From JBFKPQ01 sp041628225 (lineage in GTDB: Bacteria; Actinomycetota; Acidimicrobiia; Spongiisociales; JAENVV01): 13,557 nt of DNA. How positions within the stretch are numbered: the first letter of the stretch is position 1; every line of letters starts with the position of its first letter. The stretch covers positions 1-13,557 of the forward strand of contig JBFKPQ010000057.1 in assembly GCA_041628225.1 (NCBI GenBank), given 5' to 3'. This document shows, one piece after another, positions 12,001 through 13,557 of this stretch. A program made the position numbers and the translations under genes. Below the pieces are notes generated by a model that saw only the letters and a program-made list of their open reading frames with translations, was not told the DNA's origin and did not search any database.

Positions 12001-13557
12001 TGGCCGTGCCGCACGATCCGTTGTCGTCGCACACCTGATAGGTGAAGGTGTCGATACCGAAGAAGCCCGGGTCCGGGGTGTAGGTCGCTTCGCCGGTGTC
12101 GGGATCGATGGCGACGGTTCCGTTGGTGGGTCCGCTCGTCACGACCGTCGTGAACGCATCGAGCGTGCCATCGGCATCGCTGTCGTTGGCGAGGAGATCG
12201 ATGACCACCGGCGTGCCCTCGTTGGTGGTGGCCGTGTCGTCGACGACCACGGGTGGCTCGTTGACGATCAGGTCGAGCACTGCGGTATCGCAGGCGCCTT
12301 CGGTGTCGCACACCTCGTACGTGAGTTGGTCCGGTCCGGCATAGCCGGCATTCGGGGTATAGGTGATCTCGCCGGTGACGGGGTCGATGGACGTCGTGCC
12401 ATTCGAGGGGCCGGCGACGATCGAGACGGTGGTCGGATCGAGATTGGACTCGGCGTCCGTGTCGTTGGCGAGCACGTCGACGCTGATCGGCGTGTCGACG
12501 TCCGTGATGTCGAAATCGTCGACGGCGACCGGCGGGGTGTTGCCTGCGGCGACGTCCACCGAGACGACCGCCGTGTCGCATTCACCCATCGTGTCGCACA
12601 CCTCGTACACGAATGTGTCCGCTCCGACGAAGCTCGCATCTGGCGTGTACGTGACCTCACCGGTCACCGGGTCGACGATGGTCGTGCCGTTGGTGGGTCC
12701 ACTCAGCACGGTGACCGTGGTGGGGTCGAGGTTGCCGTTGGCGTCGGTGTCGTTGGCGAGCACGTCGATGACCACCGGCGTGCCCTGCAGCGTGCCGGTG
12801 GCGTCGTCGACCGCGTCGGGCGGCGTGTTGATCTCGACCGTGACGGTCTCGGTGGAGCAGGCTCCCGACGGGTCGCACACCTCGTAGGTGAACGCCTCGG
12901 TGCCGGTGAACCCGGGGTCGGGCGTGTAGGTGATGGTCCCGTCGGGTTCGATCACGACGGTGCCGTTCGTCGGGGGAGTGGGGAACCCGGTGACCGTCAG
13001 CGGATCGCCCTCCGGGTCGGTGTCGTTGGCGAGCACGTCGAGGTTCAGCGGGGTTGCCTCGTTCGTGATGCCCGTGTCCGGTGTTGTCACGGGGGCGCCG
13101 TTGACGTCGATGGTGACCGTGGCGGTGCCACAGACGCCGTCGTCGTCGCAGGCCTCATACGTGAAGCTGTCCGGCCCGACATAGCCGGGGTCGGGTGTGT
13201 AGGTGATGATGCCCGTGGCCGGATCGACCGTCACCGTGCCGTTGGTCGGCCCCGACAGCACCGTGACCGATGCCGGATCGATGACGCCATCGGGGTCCGA
13301 GTCGTTGGCGAGCACGTCGATGGGTGTCGGGGTGTCCTGGTTGACATCGGCCGTGTCGTCGGCGATGACTGGCGGTTCGTTGACGATGACCGTCACCGAG
13401 TCGGAGGCGACCGTGGCCCGGCCGAGTGAGTCGTCGGCGGTTACGTCGGCGAGGTTCACGACGTCGGTCGTGCCGGCGACGAGCGAACACGTGTAGGTCC
13501 ACGTCTCGCCGACGTCCAGCACGCCGATCGTGCCGGCATCACCACCGGTCAGCGTCA
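9077..13557 (-). CDS. Giant sortase-anchored surface protein with 14 cadherin-like/Big_9-type repeats (5' end outside window)
   Basis: The frame is open from the right window edge to a TAG at 9079-9077, about 1,492 codons. A GTG at 13522 is in frame but cannot be the true start, because sequence upstream still reads as domain (LTGGDAGTIG). Residues below count from 13522. Residues 1-49 are the end of a DUF11/TIGR01451-like repeat (LDVGETWTYTC). Residues 50-1359 are 14 tandem repeats of 90-100 residues with the pattern PPxAVDD-x(5)-DEGTPVxIDVLANDxDPDG ... NGTVxVDPxTGxVTYTPDPGFxGxDTFTYEVCDDxGxC-x-TATVTVxVN. Asp-rich loops (NDSDPDG) suggest calcium binding. Residues 1360-1444 are a different Ig-like domain (PPGVTLNPDGTFSGT, putative He_PIG type). 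The protein ends in a sorting signal: LAVTG, hydrophobic stretch, short tail. It is expected outside the cell, covalently wall-attached, as an adhesin or matrix protein; the ligand is unknown. Confidence 0.93.
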   Translation of the reverse strand, partial: TLTGGDAGTIGVLDVGETWTYTCSLVAGTTDVVNLADVTADDSLGRATVASDSVTVIVNEPPVIADDTADVNQDTPTPIDVLANDSDPDGVIDPASVTVLSGPTNGTVTVDPATGIITYTPDPGYVGPDSFTYEACDDDGVCGTATVTIDVNGAPVTTPDTGITNEATPLNLDVLANDTDPEGDPLTVTGFPTPPTNGTVVIEPDGTITYTPDPGFTGTEAFTYEVCDPSGACSTETVTVEINTPPDAVDDATGTLQGTPVVIDVLANDTDANGNLDPTTVTVLSGPTNGTTIVDPVTGEVTYTPDASFVGADTFVYEVCDTMGECDTAVVSVDVAAGNTPPVAVDDFDITDVDTPISVDVLANDTDAESNLDPTTVSIVAGPSNGTTSIDPVTGEITYTPNAGYAGPDQLTYEVCDTEGACDTAVLDLIVNEPPVVVDDTATTNEGTPVVIDLLANDSDADGTLDAFTTVVTSGPTNGTVAIDPDTGEATYTPDPGFFGIDTFTYQVCDDNGSCGTATVTVTVNGAPDTTPDTAVTNEGTLVSIDVLANDTDPETDPLTLTSIPTAPTFGTAVISGGLVDYTPAPGFSGTDTFTYEVCDASGACSIETVTVTVDGAPTAVDDGAVTPPATPVAIDVLANDSDPEGLLDPTSVSVLSGPANGATAVDPVTGAITYTPDPGFVGVDTFTYEVCDSATPAQCDTATVTVVIDDPVLNDPPAAVDDVAATDQDTPVTTDVLANDIDPEGGVMSVTQVTGLTAGATAVINPDNTITYTPPPGFVGIDTYTYEVCDDGVPVECSTATVTVTVNAPPVIVDDTAATDEGSAVVIDVLANDSDPDGFIDPTSVSVVSGPTSGTVVVDPVTGEVTYTPGPGFFGTDTFTYEACDDAGACNTATVTVGVNALPVVGDDTADAESGVPVVIDVLANDSDPDGTLDPATVSVVAGPSNGTIGVDPVTGEVTYTSNPGFVGTDTFTYEVCDDDGACSTATVTMSVNGPPAVVDDAASTNEGTATVVDVLANDSDPDGLDPASVSIVSSPANGTVTVNPDGTIEYTPDPGFWGTDAFSYEVCDSLGACSIGTVVMSVNGAPDAMPDVLTVDEGTSVNVDLLANDTDPEGDPLTITGFPTPPLGTVVIEPDGTVTYTPPPGFVGIDTFTYEVCDDSGACSVVSVSIRVNGLPTAVDDAAVTSVATPVDIDVLANDVDPENALDPATVSVVSGPANGSVSVDPVTGVVTYTPNAGFTGMDTFTYEVCDDAGACSQATVTIDVGNPPPLGAPDFAVTDEDTPVTIAVLANDADPAGEQLYLGTVTQPANGTVVVNPGGTITYTPDPDFSGVDTFTYEVCDFPPEIGGLGTSCETVTVTVTVVPINDPPTITSPTMIVVGPGDTIPPLLATDVEGGVITFTLVSGSLPPGVTLNPDGTFSGTSNVLGNYVFTVEICDDAGACTTVVLAIVIQALAVTGLGTELWLMLALLLLGAGALLVRFADEPAVGR
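9080..9187 (-). other. C-terminal cell-wall sorting signal, LAVTG type (class E sortase substrate)
   Basis: Residues 1446-1450 of the surface protein, counted from 13522, read LAVTG (9187-9173). A spacer GLGTE, the hydrophobic segment LWLMLALLLLGAGALLV, and a short tail with Arg (RFADEPAVGR) follow. LAxTG is the motif recognised by class E sortases of high-GC Gram-positive bacteria, in place of LPxTG. No sortase gene is in the window. Confidence 0.85.
9446..13375 (-). repeat. Fourteen tandem coding repeats of 270-300 bp
   Basis: Unit boundaries in order of translation: 13375-13097, 13096-12824, 12823-12536, 12535-12257, 12256-11978, 11977-11708, 11707-11408, 11407-11129, 11128-10850, 10849-10571, 10570-10298, 10297-10028, 10027-9746 and 9745-9446. 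Seven units are exactly 279 bp, and all lengths are multiples of three. The best-conserved DNA word is TCGTTGGCGAGCACGTCGAT (plus strand, codes IDVLAND), present nearly unchanged in most units. Units differ at many third positions, so the array is not a recent amplification. Units 2, 6 and 12 form a distinct subtype opening AP-x3-PD instead of PP-x3-DD. Confidence 0.93.

Noticed and set aside
9446..13375. Regularly spaced DNA repeats as a CRISPR-like or satellite array
   Set aside because: The period is 270-300 bp, always a multiple of three, and the conserved words encode IDVLAND and TYTPDPGF; these are protein repeats.
11369..13429. 686-codon open frame on the plus strand within the repeat region, with periodic sequence of its own
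   Set aside because: Its periodicity is simply the mirror of the minus-strand repeats; the minus reading gives well-formed Big_9-type domains and a sorting signal.
13520..13522. GTG as the start of the surface-protein gene
   Set aside because: The frame stays open and domain-like to the window edge, there is no signal peptide after this GTG, and no ribosome-binding site is evident; the gene is truncated by the window.

Overview
The window is GC-rich, tightly packed bacterial DNA with no gene-free stretch longer than about 130 bases. High GC, GTG starts, several TANNNT hexamers placed 6-8 bases before a start codon (leaderless transcription), an ArsR-SRPBCC fusion and a surface protein ending in LAVTG (the LAxTG signal associated with class E sortases of high-GC Gram-positives) all point to an actinobacterium, possibly of the Acidimicrobiia. 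That placement is inference. I see no tRNA, rRNA, CRISPR array, insertion sequence or attachment site.

Layout. (1) 3-1382, minus: most of a secreted protein with a signal peptide, two diverged copies of a Cys-bounded domain and a PPC-like beta-sandwich; its C-terminus lies outside the window. (2) 1510-3873, plus: an apparent two-gene operon. The first gene joins an MprF/YbhN-type lipid-flippase-like membrane domain to a SAM-dependent methyltransferase; the second, 6 bases on, is a small CREST/alkaline-ceramidase-type membrane hydrolase with every expected zinc-site residue. (3) 3849-5162, minus: a PlsC-type acyltransferase whose 3' end overlaps the hydrolase by 25 bases. (4) 5233-6714, plus: glycerol kinase GlpK, divergent from the acyltransferase, each with the same TAGGGT hexamer just before its start. 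(5) 6763-7518, plus: an ArsR-SRPBCC regulator behind a leaderless promoter whose -35/-10 spacer is almost exactly filled by a perfect 9-2-9 palindrome. (6) 7576-9080, plus: a PgsA-type CDP-alcohol phosphotransferase apparently starting at ATC, overlapping by 4 bases an NAD-dependent epimerase/SDR. (7) 9077-13557, minus: the C-terminal 1,492 or so codons of a very large sortase-anchored surface protein with 14 tandem cadherin-like/Big_9-type repeats, each with a Cys pair; its N-terminus lies outside the window.

The middle of the window has a lipid theme. GlpK makes glycerol-3-phosphate, the PlsC-like enzyme is expected to acylate a glycerol-phosphate lipid precursor, PgsA combines glycerol-3-phosphate with CDP-diacylglycerol, and the flippase-methyltransferase fusion and ceramidase-like hydrolase look like membrane-lipid modifying enzymes. 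The two flanking genes encode cell-surface or secreted proteins. The strongest candidates for something undescribed are the flippase-methyltransferase/CREST-hydrolase pair and the Cys-paired repeat surface protein.
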